Shown: positions 61,801 to 63,687 of the stretch, piece by piece
Numbering within the stretch: the first letter of the stretch is position 1
Layout: each line of letters opens with the position of its first letter
From: Aselliscus stoliczkanus
Lineage: Eukaryota > Chordata > Mammalia > Chiroptera > Hipposideridae
DNA: 64,000 bases
NCBI GenBank assembly: GCA_033961575.1
Contig: CM066727.1
Coordinates: forward strand, 154,427,434 to 154,491,433
Direction of reading: 5' to 3'
The notes under the pieces: generated by a model
Told to the model about the DNA's origin: nothing
The model's database searches: none
Seen by the model: only the letters and a program-made list of their open reading frames with translations
Translations under genes and position numbers: made by a program

Positions 61801-63687
61801 GGCACTGGAATCACTTCTGCCAGGAGACATCCATAAAAAGCCACCATAAACATCACTGGATCATTGTTGGGGTAAACCAGGGCTACCTAAAATGCATAAT
61901 GACATTTAATAACAGAGGAATAAAAACATATTAACGCTTTCAATGTCATTCTCTAAGACATTCATTTATATACAAAACATCTATCAAGGACACAATAAAT
62001 CAAACTATTTAACACCCTAAAGGAGAAAGATGCACAAATCTAAAGACTTCTGTCATTCCCATGATTATACTACACACATTTTGGGAACTATAATGCAATT
62101 CATCATCATCATCATAAGACTTTTTCACTTAATTTTTTTTGGTAATTTACCAGTAAACAACTTACATAGGAAGTTAATTACTTGTGGAACCTAAGGCAAT
62201 TTACTTTAGTGCAGGGCTAAAGTAATAAAATAAATGTAATGGATCTCTCTACATAGACTAGCATATTAAAGAATAAGCCTTATATCTACCTCACAAAGAG
62301 TCTACAAGCACTGAGTGACTCAATTTACCACGTTAGGGCCAACCTAGGATTTCTTACTCTCCAACAAATTCATTGCATTAATCCTTACTCATTAAACCAA
62401 CAGTGAAAGTATTCTAGTATGAAGGCATCTGGTAGTAGGTATATACAAGCAATACTGGCAGAAATCATTATGGATATAAAGTTAGTTCATTTACCAAAAA
62501 AGATCAACAGTAAACCTCTGTAATATGTTCAAATCTGTGATCTCATGTGTAATAAATATATCATAGGGATAACCAATTAGTCCTAATCTACTCAAGGAAT
62601 CCAAAAGCACGGAAGTCACTATCATTGGGGAGTTTGTTTCTTTGCTTAGATATCCATAACTTAGCATTTGAAACCTAATTGTGTCACCAGACTCTTGTTT
62701 TCCCTTCTTGTGCTTTCATATTTTCTAAACTCACTCCCAAGATAAGTTCAGTTCTGAATCATCTAGAGTTCTAAAACAATACAAACTCCGTAAGGCATTT
62801 TGACAACCCATTTCCTTCCTGCACACAAATATCCATGCTGTTTGGACTACACCGAAGTACCTTCTTAGGGTTCAGTGAGGACTAGGAAACACTCATGTGT
62901 CCCATTTTGTAAGCAGACGCCATCCTTCAGGTATCCATTGCCACAAAGCAAAAATGTTTTCTAAAGGCTAGTTTAGGCGATTCTGTAATAAAAAGCCTCC
63001 TAAAAAGAAGTCTGTTGTGTAGTTGGCGTTTCATTCTATAAATTCCAAATAAAAGTAATATCTGATAGTAGGGGTTATCATATGTAGAAAGTCATTAATA
63101 GGAAAAAAAACCTTCAAATATATACATATTTTTAAATGTCACCTCCAATTAAAGAAGAAATTAAATGATGTCAATTTATTTCTTCTTGGAAGCAGCATGA
63201 GTCTCCCTCGCTTTCTACAGAAAACCTCTGGAAATTGTTTTAAAAAATTTCATGGGACATTTTTTAAAGAAAAATATCAGAGTAAGCTTTATTGCTATTT
63301 TTGTTATCTGAATATTGAAATATTTACTTCCAGAAAGACTTAGGTTTCTCTTTCTTTTTATTGGCTCCTCAAGCATTTACTGATTAGCAGCTACAGAAAG
63401 GGACATGTGAATTTCCTTCAATCTATGAAGGCAAGTATTATCACTGGGCATTGGGCTAACTGGGGTTGGGACCAAACCATTTTCATTTTCTAGAAAGAGT
63501 TATAGAAATTATGTTGTACATTAAAAACCCAGAAGGTGCATGTTAGAAAGCAATAACATCACCTCCCTAAAATGAAAAAACAAAAAAACAATTACCCTGT
63601 CTCCAGCTTTTAATACAGGTTCATTTTTGGTTCCCAGTTTATTAAGCAGGGTGTAGGCCAACTTTAAACTTCTGCTCCACAACTTTC
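8624..63687 (-). CDS. DIP2B: DIP2B, C-terminal three quarters (30 exons, 5' end outside window)
   Basis: Seen: 30 exons on the minus strand, each bounded by AG/GT, joining into one open frame of 1204 codons plus stop. Coding segments, 5' to 3': 63687-63596, 61886-61776, 60457-60334, 59678-59569, 57035-56933, 56145-56081, 53932-53839, 53358-53239, 50814-50700, 50135-49996, 49342-49206, 44335-44255, 42259-42132, 40407-40293, 37180-36979, 31199-31090, 30973-30893, 27567-27444, 26144-26023, 24487-24376, 21967-21858, 21400-21270, 19659-19491, 18660-18490, 17459-17398, 16493-16436, 14651-14577, 13373-13196, 10624-10501, 8876-8624. Family knowledge: DIP2 proteins have an N-terminal DMAP1-binding domain (absent here) and two tandem AMP-binding/FAAL-like domains. 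They are implicated in diacylglycerol metabolism, and human DIP2B in neurite growth and the FRA12A fragile site. The DIP2B paralogue is preferred over DIP2A/C from sequence resemblance and the neighbouring promoter. The chain ends in the family tail ending IYVAYNM. No disabling change seen. Confidence 0.93.
8877..10500 (-). other. DIP2B intron W29-W30; no repeat recognised
   Basis: 1.6 kb of unique-looking intron with an acceptor tract next to 8877 and a T-run near 9345-9360. I see no repeat family or RNA gene. Confidence 0.5.
10501..10624 (-). CDS. DIP2B: DIP2B exon W29, hinge region of domain 2
   Basis: 124 nt, residues 1080 (split Glu) to 1120 plus 2 nt (RHDALYVVGALDETLELRG…HRSIAE). Acceptor ctttctctcag, donor GTAAAT. 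GLRYHPIDIE (1099-1108) is the second copy of the FAAL-type hinge motif and is closer to canonical than in domain 1. Confidence 0.95.
10680..10885 (+). repeat. MIR
   Basis: MIR layout: 'ggagttaagagcacac…', then 'gtgcaactttgggcaaatcacttaa' core, then 'aatgagatcatccatgtaaggta…tgcctggtacattg'. Confidence 0.75.
10905..11160 (+). repeat. Ancient interspersed repeat (LINE-like)
   Basis: 'tatgtgccaggaattgtgccaagttctgggagataaagatg…' is a diverged copy of a widespread mammalian repeat also seen near 19910, 31230, 39220 and 40560. Family not assigned with certainty. Confidence 0.4.
11590..11835 (-). repeat. MIR family
   Basis: 'tgctttctatatgccaggcactgttctaggc…ctcaaggtcacacagcaaatggcag' is the usual MIR-type reverse core. 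Confidence 0.65.
12009..12458 (-). mobile_element. SINE form L, full length (~450 bp), sense to DIP2B
   Basis: Flanked by a perfect 16-bp duplication (11993-12008 and 12459-12474). On the minus strand it starts with the GGCCGGCCGAGTGGCGCA tRNA-like head, continues through '…cagtgacactgccctctacagctaa…', a body rich in gctgcc/ggctgc, and ends CCCCAATAAAAAAATCTTT, an AATAAA plus TCTTT tail of the T+ SINE type. Confidence 0.9.
12738..12854 (+). mobile_element. SINE form S, young
   Basis: tRNA-like head (A-box-like 'gtggtgcggaggttaag', B-box-like 'ggttcgggtcc'), short 3' part and A-tail. Flanked by a perfect 15-bp duplication (12723-12737; ends at 12868). Confidence 0.92.
13196..13373 (-). CDS. 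DIP2B: DIP2B exon W28, RTGYLGF motif
   Basis: 178 nt, residues 1021-1079 plus 1 nt (IWVNSPHTASGYYTIYDSET…LTAATG). Acceptor ttttcttgtag, donor GTATCT. ARTGYLGFV (1061-1069) corresponds to the RTGDLG motif; the usual Asp is Tyr. Confidence 0.95.
13600..13765 (-). repeat. MIR family fragment
   Basis: 'ttattcccgttttacagatgaagaaaac…' and following sequence match the MIR-type core. Diverged. Confidence 0.5.
13880..14105 (-). repeat. MIR family
   Basis: 'tatttatggatgaggaaactgaggcctgg…aacttgcccaatactg…' is a clear MIR-type core. Confidence 0.7.
14577..14651 (-). CDS. DIP2B: DIP2B exon W27
   Basis: 75 nt, phase 0, residues 996-1020 (ILPGVKVVIVNPETKGPVGD…). Acceptor tttgatttttag, donor GTAAGT. Second AMP-binding domain; SHLGEIWV continues into W28, the counterpart of DEIGEICV in W11. 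Confidence 0.94.
14652..15620. other. DIP2B intron segment; nothing recognised
   Basis: Intron W26-W27, moderately GC-rich, no repeat or gene assigned. Confidence 0.4.
15621..15935 (+). repeat. MaLR-type LTR fragment
   Basis: Blocks 'aggcagggccttcggaaggtg', 'ctgccatgtgagggtacagag' and 'cagaactgtgagaaataaatt…taagccacccagt' are typical of MLT1-like solo LTRs. No internal retroviral genes. Confidence 0.6.
16436..16493 (-). CDS. DIP2B: DIP2B exon W26 (smallest coding exon)
   Basis: 58 nt, residues 976 (split Arg) to 995 (VRLVERGAPQSLLLSESGK). Acceptor ttctttcacag, donor GTAATT. The intron between it and W25 carries a MER20-like DNA transposon fossil. Confidence 0.92.
16616..16838 (-). mobile_element. 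MER20-like DNA transposon
   Basis: From 'gtttctcaaactcagcattgctgacattttgg' to 'caaaatctctccaggctgagagccactg'. Contains the characteristic 'gacaaccaaaaatgtctcc' block. Terminal inverted repeats are imperfect. Confidence 0.7.
17398..17459 (-). CDS. DIP2B: DIP2B exon W25
   Basis: 62 nt, residues 956-975 plus 2 nt, starting GTSGPDPTTVYVD. Acceptor ttttctttag, donor GTACAG. A 5-aa shift would arise only from a cryptic site; none obvious. Confidence 0.92.
18210..18425 (-). repeat. MIR family fragment
   Basis: 'ttatcttcatcttacagacgagcaaaacgag…' matches the MIR-type core. Adjoins exon W24. Confidence 0.55.
18490..18660 (-). CDS. DIP2B: DIP2B exon W24
   Basis: 171 nt, phase 0 both ends, residues 899-955 (TRGINLSCIRTCVVVAEERP…NVAICLQ). 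Acceptor gtgtcttacag, donor GTGACT. RTCVVVAEERPR and FGSRVNVAICLQ are DIP2 signature segments. Confidence 0.95.
19491..19659 (-). CDS. DIP2B: DIP2B exon W23
   Basis: 169 nt, residues 842 (split Ser) to 898 (VYSGHQSILIPPMELENNLF…VEVLK). Acceptor ctttattgcag, donor GTAAGA. Second AMP-binding domain. Confidence 0.94.
19910..20345 (+). repeat. Ancient interspersed repeat (same family as 40560-41060)
   Basis: 'gaggtgacatttgagctgggactgaag…agagcattccaggtagaggaacagcat…gactgcaatagtccaggtaag' is a widespread old mammalian repeat. Family name not assigned. Confidence 0.5.
20408..20590 (+). mobile_element. MER5A-like DNA transposon
   Basis: 'aatcctcaact…gatcagaatcaccaggagc…' followed by 'ctaggtaatttctatgtaaag' shows the palindromic MER5A layout. 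Confidence 0.6.
21270..21400 (-). CDS. DIP2B: DIP2B exon W22
   Basis: 131 nt, residues 799-841 plus 2 nt (MSHSAVNALCRAIKLQCELY…LWCLC). Acceptor ccttactttccag, donor GTAGGA. ICLDPYCGLGFALWCLC is a conserved DIP2 segment. Confidence 0.94.
21858..21967 (-). CDS. DIP2B: DIP2B exon W21, A3-like loop of domain 2
   Basis: 110 nt, residues 762 (split Asp) to 798 (DLPRKRLPQLYKPPTPEMLA…). Acceptor tttatcttgcag, donor GTAGAG. LDFSVSTTGMLTGVKMSH (784-801, crossing into W22) is the A3-type loop, better preserved than in domain 1 (S-x-S-T-T-G…GVK). Confidence 0.94.
22245..22445 (+). repeat. MIR
   Basis: 'ttcaaatctgagctctgccatttttcagcactgtgaccttgaagtt…aatggtaataatacttaacctcatagaattg' is MIR. Confidence 0.75.
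22819..22959 (-). mobile_element. SINE form M
   Basis: Perfect 14-bp duplication (22805-22818, 22960-22973). On the minus strand it carries the head ggccggccgagtggctcagt, an 'agagctcgctcaagagtgcg' segment, and ends with gctgccaacaggtagcaggagggctcagct plus A-tail (given here in pieces of the repeat pattern). Confidence 0.9.
23370..23580 (+). repeat. MIR
   Basis: 'tgcctcaggtttctcatctgtaaaatgaggata' and 'ggctggcacatagtagg' are diagnostic of MIR. Confidence 0.75.
23585..23790 (-). repeat. MIR family fragment
   Basis: 'ttacaactccatgtagtagttattacaacccccattttatag…' is a MIR-type reverse core adjoining the previous copy. Confidence 0.5.
24376..24487 (-). CDS. DIP2B: DIP2B exon W20
   Basis: 112 nt, residues 725-761 plus 1 nt (VSKASCILTTQTLMRLLRSR…TIIDT). 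Acceptor gttcatttctag, donor GTGAGG. Skipping would shift the frame. Inverted M-type SINEs lie in both flanking introns (22819-22959 minus, 24967-25107 plus). Confidence 0.93.
24967..25107 (+). mobile_element. SINE form M
   Basis: Near-perfect 17-bp duplication (24950-24966 and 25108-25124, one mismatch). Opposite orientation to the copy at 22819-22959, with exon W20 between them. Confidence 0.9.
25340..25444 (+). mobile_element. SINE form S, young
   Basis: Perfect 15-bp duplication (25325-25339 and 25445-25459), short A-tail, head 'ggctggccgagtggcaaggt'. Confidence 0.92.
26023..26144 (-). CDS. DIP2B: DIP2B exon W19
   Basis: 122 nt, residues 684 (split Gly) to 724 (IELIAAFFGCLYAGCIPVTV…VRMIVD). 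Acceptor ctgtcttgcag, donor GTAAGT. FFGCLYAGCIPVTVRPP corresponds to FYGCLLAEVIPVPIE in domain 1. Confidence 0.93.
26145..27165. other. DIP2B intron segment; nothing recognised
   Basis: Purine-rich intron with no repeat family I can name. A fragment of a common repeat ('aatatttaccctagggctaggcactatgc') begins near 27165. Confidence 0.4.
27444..27567 (-). CDS. DIP2B: DIP2B exon W18
   Basis: 124 nt, residues 643-683 plus 1 nt (GTTVCTASCLQLHKRAERIA…VVLLYPP). Acceptor gctctgtttaaag, donor GTAAGT. The last codons (DNVVLLYPPG) parallel VALVYPN of exon W2. Confidence 0.93.
28702..28893 (+). mobile_element. SINE form M with expanded AAAT tail
   Basis: Flanked by 15-bp duplications (28687-28701, 28894-28908). 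The tail has grown into about 14 AAAT units (28836-28893), a likely length-polymorphic microsatellite. Confidence 0.9.
28836..28896 (+). repeat. (AAAT)n microsatellite
   Basis: Uninterrupted tetranucleotide run born from the SINE tail. Confidence 0.95.
29265..29470 (+). repeat. MIR
   Basis: 'gaatgtgggctctgaagccagtttgggttcaaat' start and '…ccttgaaatgaactatgaa…agtaagtactcaat' end match MIR. Confidence 0.7.
29730..30892. other. DIP2B intron segment; nothing recognised
   Basis: Unique-looking intron just downstream (in transcription) of exon W17. No repeat identified with confidence. Confidence 0.4.
30893..30973 (-). CDS. DIP2B: DIP2B exon W17, start of domain 2
   Basis: 81 nt, phase 0, residues 616-642 (HQFLAEILQWRAQATPDHVL…LLNAK). 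Acceptor gactttag, donor GTATGA. LAEILQWRAQATPDH is the typical entry helix of an acyl-AMP ligase domain. Confidence 0.93.
31090..31199 (-). CDS. DIP2B: DIP2B exon W16, interdomain linker
   Basis: 110 nt, residues 579 (split Gly) to 615 (VGPASVMVGNLVAGKRIAQA…NDLVRK). Acceptor tttacttacag, donor GTAAGT. Links the two adenylate-forming domains. The next exon follows after an intron of only 116 nt. Confidence 0.93.
31230..31470 (+). repeat. Ancient interspersed repeat fragment
   Basis: 'cattgagcactttccttaagccctggaaacacagg…' resembles the repeat at 39220 and 40560. Strongly diverged. Confidence 0.35.
31741..31859 (+). mobile_element. SINE form S, young
   Basis: Perfect 14-bp duplication (31727-31740, 31860-31873). 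Head 'ggccggccgagtggcgcagt' intact. Confidence 0.92.
31915..32445 (+). repeat. L1 3' end
   Basis: 'ggtgaatctaggggaaggtatatgggtgttcattatactattctt…ttgatacttcaaaatac' is the standard 3' segment of mid-age mammalian L1, split by the SINE at 32188-32329. Confidence 0.6.
32188..32329 (+). mobile_element. SINE form M
   Basis: Perfect 14-bp duplication (32174-32187, 32330-32343) inside an L1 3' end. Confidence 0.92.
32680..32786 (-). mobile_element. SINE form S
   Basis: 13-bp perfect duplication (32667-32679, 32787-32799). Inverted relative to the copy 0.8 kb to the left. Confidence 0.9.
33472..33898 (+). mobile_element. SINE form L
   Basis: 17-bp duplication with two mismatches (33455-33471, 33899-33915). 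Same head and body as 12009-12458, with 'cagctctgagcagcagagccc' insertion in the head and tail 'caattccccaataaaatctt'. More diverged, so older. Confidence 0.9.
33945..34650 (+). repeat. LTR-like fragments
   Basis: Two 3' ends of the kind '…gggaaataaatgcttattttaagccactgagtttcag' and '…aaagaaataaacttatttaagttgctgtt' resemble old MaLR/ERVL-type LTR 3' ends. Assignment uncertain; no internal genes. Confidence 0.4.
34742..34888 (-). mobile_element. SINE form M
   Basis: Flanked by 'tcctttcctttt' (34730-34741, 34889-34900). Reverse orientation. Confidence 0.88.
34920..35293. other. DIP2B intron segment; nothing recognised
   Basis: AT-rich, no gene or repeat assigned. Confidence 0.35.
35308..35435 (+). 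mobile_element. SINE form S with internal deletion
   Basis: Perfect 14-bp duplication (35294-35307, 35436-35449). About a dozen bases are missing from the anticodon-arm region ('gctggccccgtttcggg'). Long A-rich tail. Confidence 0.9.
36315..36530 (+). repeat. MIR
   Basis: 'gattcagagtgtggatttgagagtcac…ctgccactaactagctatatgacattgggc' is MIR. Confidence 0.7.
36604..36713 (-). mobile_element. SINE form S, young
   Basis: 16-bp duplication with one mismatch (36588-36603, 36714-36729), intact head, 265 nt from exon W15. Confidence 0.92.
36979..37180 (-). CDS. DIP2B: DIP2B exon W15, end of domain 1
   Basis: 202 nt, the longest internal exon here; residues 512-578 plus 1 nt (AIDSIHQVGVYCLALVP…KPRQKQP). 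Acceptor gtatttttctag, donor GTAATA. NTLPKTPLGGIH (530-541) sits where active adenylating enzymes have the P-K-T-xx-GK catalytic-lysine motif; here the second Lys is replaced by Gly. Confidence 0.93.
37181..39210. other. DIP2B intron segment; GC-rich patch, no repeat recognised
   Basis: Unique-looking intron. A GC-rich patch (about 37555-37725) stands out against AT-rich surroundings. Confidence 0.4.
39220..39430 (+). repeat. Ancient interspersed repeat fragment
   Basis: 'acattcactgagcctactgtgatgatgtgctgg…acagggcttatattacagtag' is a diverged copy of the same family as 40560. Confidence 0.45.
39470..39760 (-). repeat. MIR family
   Basis: 'cccactttacaggttaggaaataagctc…taacttgcctaaagg' is a MIR-type reverse core. 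Confidence 0.6.
40160..40194 (+). repeat. (TAG/TAA)n microsatellite
   Basis: Run of gtagtagtaataataataat trinucleotides 100 nt left of exon W14. Confidence 0.9.
40293..40407 (-). CDS. DIP2B: DIP2B exon W14
   Basis: 115 nt, residues 473 (split Arg) to 511 (IAVFSVSVFYDERIVVVAEQ…WMSRVLQ). Acceptor ctgtctctcttag, donor GTGAGC. Belongs to the C-terminal subdomain of the first FAAL-like unit. Confidence 0.93.
40560..41310 (+). repeat. Ancient interspersed repeat plus L2 3' end
   Basis: Left part: '…gagcagagacctggatgaagtgag…ttccaggcagaaggaacg…aacagcaagaaggccagtgtg', a widespread old repeat. Right part (41150-41310) ends 'cccagtagatatttgttgaatgaatg', an L2 3' end. Confidence 0.55.
42132..42259 (-). 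CDS. DIP2B: DIP2B exon W13, hinge region of domain 1
   Basis: 128 nt, residues 431-472 plus 2 nt (GSLVFVIGKMDGLLMVSGRR…). Acceptor gttacctttcag, donor GTGAGT. GKMDGLLMVSGRRHNADDI carries the FAAL-type hinge and a GRRHNADDI motif (448-456) comparable to the GRNHYPQDIE motif of fatty acyl-AMP ligases. Confidence 0.94.
42260..43170. other. DIP2B intron segment; nothing recognised
   Basis: AT-rich intron W12-W13 with no assignable feature. Confidence 0.4.
43180..43570 (+). repeat. LTR-like fragment
   Basis: 'gcagctagatgtggccatgtggctagttcagaacaatgagatataag…' belongs to an old LTR-type repeat with related 3' ends near 34400. Low certainty. Confidence 0.4.
44255..44335 (-). CDS. DIP2B: DIP2B exon W12, RSGLLGF motif
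   Basis: 81 nt, in phase at both ends, residues 404-430 (VIPVNSAGSPVGDVPFIR…). Acceptor ctgtcttttag, donor GTAAGT. FIRSGLLGF at about 419-427 occupies the place of the RTGDLG motif of adenylating enzymes; the acidic residue is replaced by Leu. Confidence 0.93.
44400..45425 (+). repeat. Old L1 fragments
   Basis: 'gtactgctttgcaacttgccttttcacataatatgtcttggacagc…' and '…tactacaaaaagtgctttactgaacatatttttgggc' are L1 3' segments split by a MIR at 44735-44995. Confidence 0.6.
44735..44995 (+). repeat. MIR
   Basis: 'cttgctctgccacttactagtatgtggaccttgggcaag…ataagcacagtgcctggccca' is MIR. Confidence 0.75.
45450..45640 (-). repeat. MIR family
   Basis: 'attgtgtgccagctacaggacc…tacttccattttacagatgagaagg' is a MIR-type reverse core. 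Confidence 0.6.
45725..46680 (+). repeat. Two related L1-type segments in tandem
   Basis: Segment 1 (45725-46370, split by the SINE at 45828-46206) and segment 2 (46375-46680) share 'gaagtgatc…', 'ttgactatattccc', 'gtgctat/ttac', and 'ccctttcacc/cccttcacc' in the same order. This looks like two copies of one L1-family region. Confidence 0.55.
45828..46206 (+). mobile_element. SINE form D (~380 bp)
   Basis: Perfect 13-bp duplication (45815-45827, 46207-46219). Head with 'ggttcgattcc' B-box, module 'gctgccaacagggggcagga', then 'tacgcccacccacaactaag', then 'ccagatggcgactgg', ending 'ccccaataaaatctttaaaa' (AATAAA and TCTTT). Confidence 0.92.
46768..46901 (-). mobile_element. SINE form M
   Basis: 13-bp duplication with one mismatch (46755-46767, 46902-46914). 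Reverse orientation. Confidence 0.88.
46915..47905. other. DIP2B intron segment; nothing recognised
   Basis: Intron W11-W12. No assignable repeat apart from a short 'ccagaacagtgccagacacatagaagatgc' LINE-like end near 47870-47905. Confidence 0.4.
48195..48304 (-). mobile_element. SINE form S nested in form D
   Basis: Perfect 15-bp duplication 'agggtgtgcgctctt' (48180-48194, 48305-48319) made of host-SINE sequence. Confidence 0.93.
48531..48634 (-). mobile_element. SINE form S nested in the A-tail of form D
   Basis: 12-bp duplication 'aaaaaaactttt' (48519-48530, 48635-48646). The element landed in the host SINE's 3' tail. Confidence 0.9.
48900..49115 (-). repeat. MIR family
   Basis: 'tataaacatcaactcatttagttctcacaac…caacttgcctcaggtcag' is a MIR-type reverse core, about 90 nt from exon W11. 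Confidence 0.65.
49206..49342 (-). CDS. DIP2B: DIP2B exon W11
   Basis: 137 nt, residues 358 (split Gly) to 403 (MMCIVRPDGPPQLCKTDEIG…TKTTFE). Acceptor ctgtacactag has a weak polypyrimidine tract; donor GTATGC. DEIGEICV is the usual DEIGE-type core strand of acyl-AMP ligases. Confidence 0.92.
49343..49995. other. DIP2B intron W10-W11; nothing recognised
   Basis: About 650 nt, AT-rich, no repeat assigned. Confidence 0.45.
49996..50135 (-). CDS. DIP2B: DIP2B exon W10
   Basis: 140 nt, residues 311 (split Arg) to 357 plus 1 nt (PGVPGAPLPGRAILSMNG…GHVMPG). Acceptor ttattttgttttcag, donor GTGAGT. First AMP-binding domain. Confidence 0.92.
50224..50256 (+). repeat. (CA)n microsatellite
   Basis: Imperfect cacaca/tacaca run in the intron between W9 and W10. 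Confidence 0.85.
50700..50814 (-). CDS. DIP2B: DIP2B exon W9
   Basis: 115 nt, residues 273 (split Trp) to 310 plus 2 nt (SVSSCDAFLSLFQSHGLK…MTVAIR). Acceptor cacctccttag, donor GTACTG. The reading frame stays open upstream of the acceptor, so the boundary was set by the split Trp codon with W8 and by family resemblance (…GANPW/SVSSCDAF…). Confidence 0.9.
51695..51855 (+). mobile_element. SINE form M
   Basis: 11-bp duplication 'agaccaatata' (51684-51694, 51856-51866). Tail of 'aaac' repeats. Confidence 0.9.
51941..52405 (+). mobile_element. SINE form L, full length (~465 bp)
   Basis: Imperfect 12-bp duplication (51929-51940, 52406-52417). Head identical in layout to form S up to 'cagtgacactgccctc', then the L body, ending 'aattcctcaatagaatctt' (mutated AATAAA). 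Confidence 0.9.
52560..53090 (-). mobile_element. SINE form D, long (~530 bp)
   Basis: Duplication 'taaactgt.c.cttta' (52544-52559, 53091-53106, two mismatches). Two 'ggcgtagcc' units and the 'ccacctgttggcagctcag' module are present. Sense to DIP2B, but the AATAAA is lost (TTTAAAAAG). Confidence 0.9.
53239..53358 (-). CDS. DIP2B: DIP2B exon W8
   Basis: 120 nt, residues 233 (split Ala) to 272 plus 1 nt (KVALVKCRDLHWAMMAHRDQ…IVTDGANP). Acceptor tttttatttgtag, donor GTGAGT. Its acceptor lies about 480 nt from the donor of W7. Confidence 0.93.
53839..53932 (-). CDS. DIP2B: DIP2B exon W7
   Basis: 94 nt, residues 202-232 plus 1 nt (NVMNKMHTISVPYSVMK…VQRVHAHK). Acceptor tgcttttcag, donor GTAGTA. 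First AMP-binding domain. Confidence 0.92.
53990..54830 (+). repeat. Old L1 3' end
   Basis: 'ccatagtattccagagtatgactataccacaatttatttaggcatt…' and '…ctgctgggtcacagtatatatg…ctgccaaactgccctccaa' are classic L1 3'UTR text. Holds the mariner MITE. Confidence 0.7.
54197..54319 (+). mobile_element. Mariner-type MITE (~123 bp)
   Basis: Terminal inverted repeats around 'ggggtgcccaaaaaaagtat' and its complement-like end 'tatacatttttttggccccc', flanked by TA on both sides (54195-54196, 54320-54321). No transposase. Confidence 0.75.
55200..55650 (+). repeat. L2-like fragment
   Basis: 'atccatctcaactgtcacctctttgataaaaacagccttgatg' is L2-type text. Starts with a (TCC)n run at 55230-55250. Confidence 0.5.
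56081..56145 (-). CDS. DIP2B: DIP2B exon W6
   Basis: 65 nt, the second shortest coding exon in view; residues 180 (split Gly) to 201 (EPVVNVLDFKKDSGLWHGMFA). Acceptor ttctgttttag, donor GTAAGT. Frame agrees with both neighbours. Confidence 0.92.
56146..56932. other. DIP2B intron W5-W6; nothing recognised
   Basis: About 790 nt with no assignable repeat. Confidence 0.4.
56933..57035 (-). CDS. DIP2B: DIP2B exon W5, A3-like loop of domain 1
   Basis: 103 nt, residues 146-179 plus 1 nt (YKTSKEGSVMGVTVSRLAM…ACNYSE). Acceptor ttcttcttttag. The donor is GTCAGA, weaker than its neighbours. KTSKEGSVMGVTVSR occupies the position of the Ser/Thr/Gly-rich ATP-binding loop of adenylating enzymes but is degenerate, with no Pro-Lys-Gly. 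Confidence 0.92.
57480..58110 (+). repeat. Pyrimidine-rich L2-like fragment
   Basis: CT-rich text ('ctgcctcctctacttccttactgtc…', 'aagtaagaaacctgagtctttcttgtctcctcc') typical of diverged L2 internal sequence. It continues after the SINE at about 58270-58380. Confidence 0.45.
58129..58232 (+). mobile_element. SINE form S, young
   Basis: Perfect 15-bp duplication 'aaaagctgatcttcc' (58114-58128, 58233-58247). Two small deletions in the head ('cgaggcgcggt', 'ttcggtccc'). Confidence 0.93.
58850..59060 (+). repeat. MIR
   Basis: 'gtgaatttgagtccaagctttgccatttttgagtcac…cctcacagggtacttgtgagga' is MIR. Confidence 0.75.
59569..59678 (-). CDS. DIP2B: DIP2B exon W4
   Basis: 110 nt, residues 109 (split Gly) to 145 (WPRLKWVVTDSKYLSKPP…EPAYIE). 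Acceptor ggtttgatttag, donor GTAAGT. Ends immediately before the A3-like loop of the first domain; YIEYKTS spans the W4/W5 junction. Confidence 0.93.
59902..59945 (+). repeat. 11-bp tandem repeat with four phased E-boxes
   Basis: Four consecutive 11-mers: aatcatgtgcc, aatcacgtggc, ggtcacgtgag, aatcacatgat. Their E-box cores (CATGTG, CACGTG, CACGTG, CACATG) start at 59905, 59916, 59927 and 59938. Intronic, between W3 and W4. Confidence 0.85.
60065..60245 (+). repeat. MIR, well preserved
   Basis: 'gggctgtggaatcagatttgggttcaaatcgctgctctgccatt…ctctgtgtctcagtttcctc' is a near-consensus MIR ending about 90 nt from exon W3. Confidence 0.85.
60334..60457 (-). CDS. DIP2B: DIP2B exon W3
   Basis: 124 nt, residues 68-108 plus 1 nt (DAGGQQIGFLLGSCG…IVQFK). 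Acceptor cttctctgcag, donor GTTAGT. First AMP-binding domain, corresponding to the nucleotide-fold segment repeated in exon W20. Confidence 0.92.
60458..61775. other. DIP2B intron W2-W3; nothing recognised
   Basis: 1.3 kb of AT-rich, repeat-poor sequence. Confidence 0.45.
61776..61886 (-). CDS. DIP2B: DIP2B exon W2
   Basis: 111 nt, phase 0 at both ends, residues 31-67 (VALVYPNNDPVMFMVAF…VPLTRK). Acceptor gcattttag, donor GTAACA. The VALVYPN…FYGCLLAEVIPVPI stretch is the typical early core of an acyl-adenylating domain and is mirrored in exons W18-W19 of the second domain. Confidence 0.93.
61887..63595. other. DIP2B intron W1-W2; nothing recognised
   Basis: 1.7 kb of AT-rich, repeat-poor sequence; only a short (atc)n at about 62103-62115. 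Confidence 0.45.
63596..63687 (-). CDS. DIP2B: DIP2B exon W1 (first exon in window)
   Basis: 92 nt; acceptor tttttccag, donor GTAATT. Begins with 2 nt of a split codon (Gly if the previous exon ends in G), then residues 1-30 (KLWSRSLKLAYTLLN… ending KAGDR). This is the entry helix of the first adenylate-forming domain. All earlier exons lie to the right of the window. Confidence 0.9.
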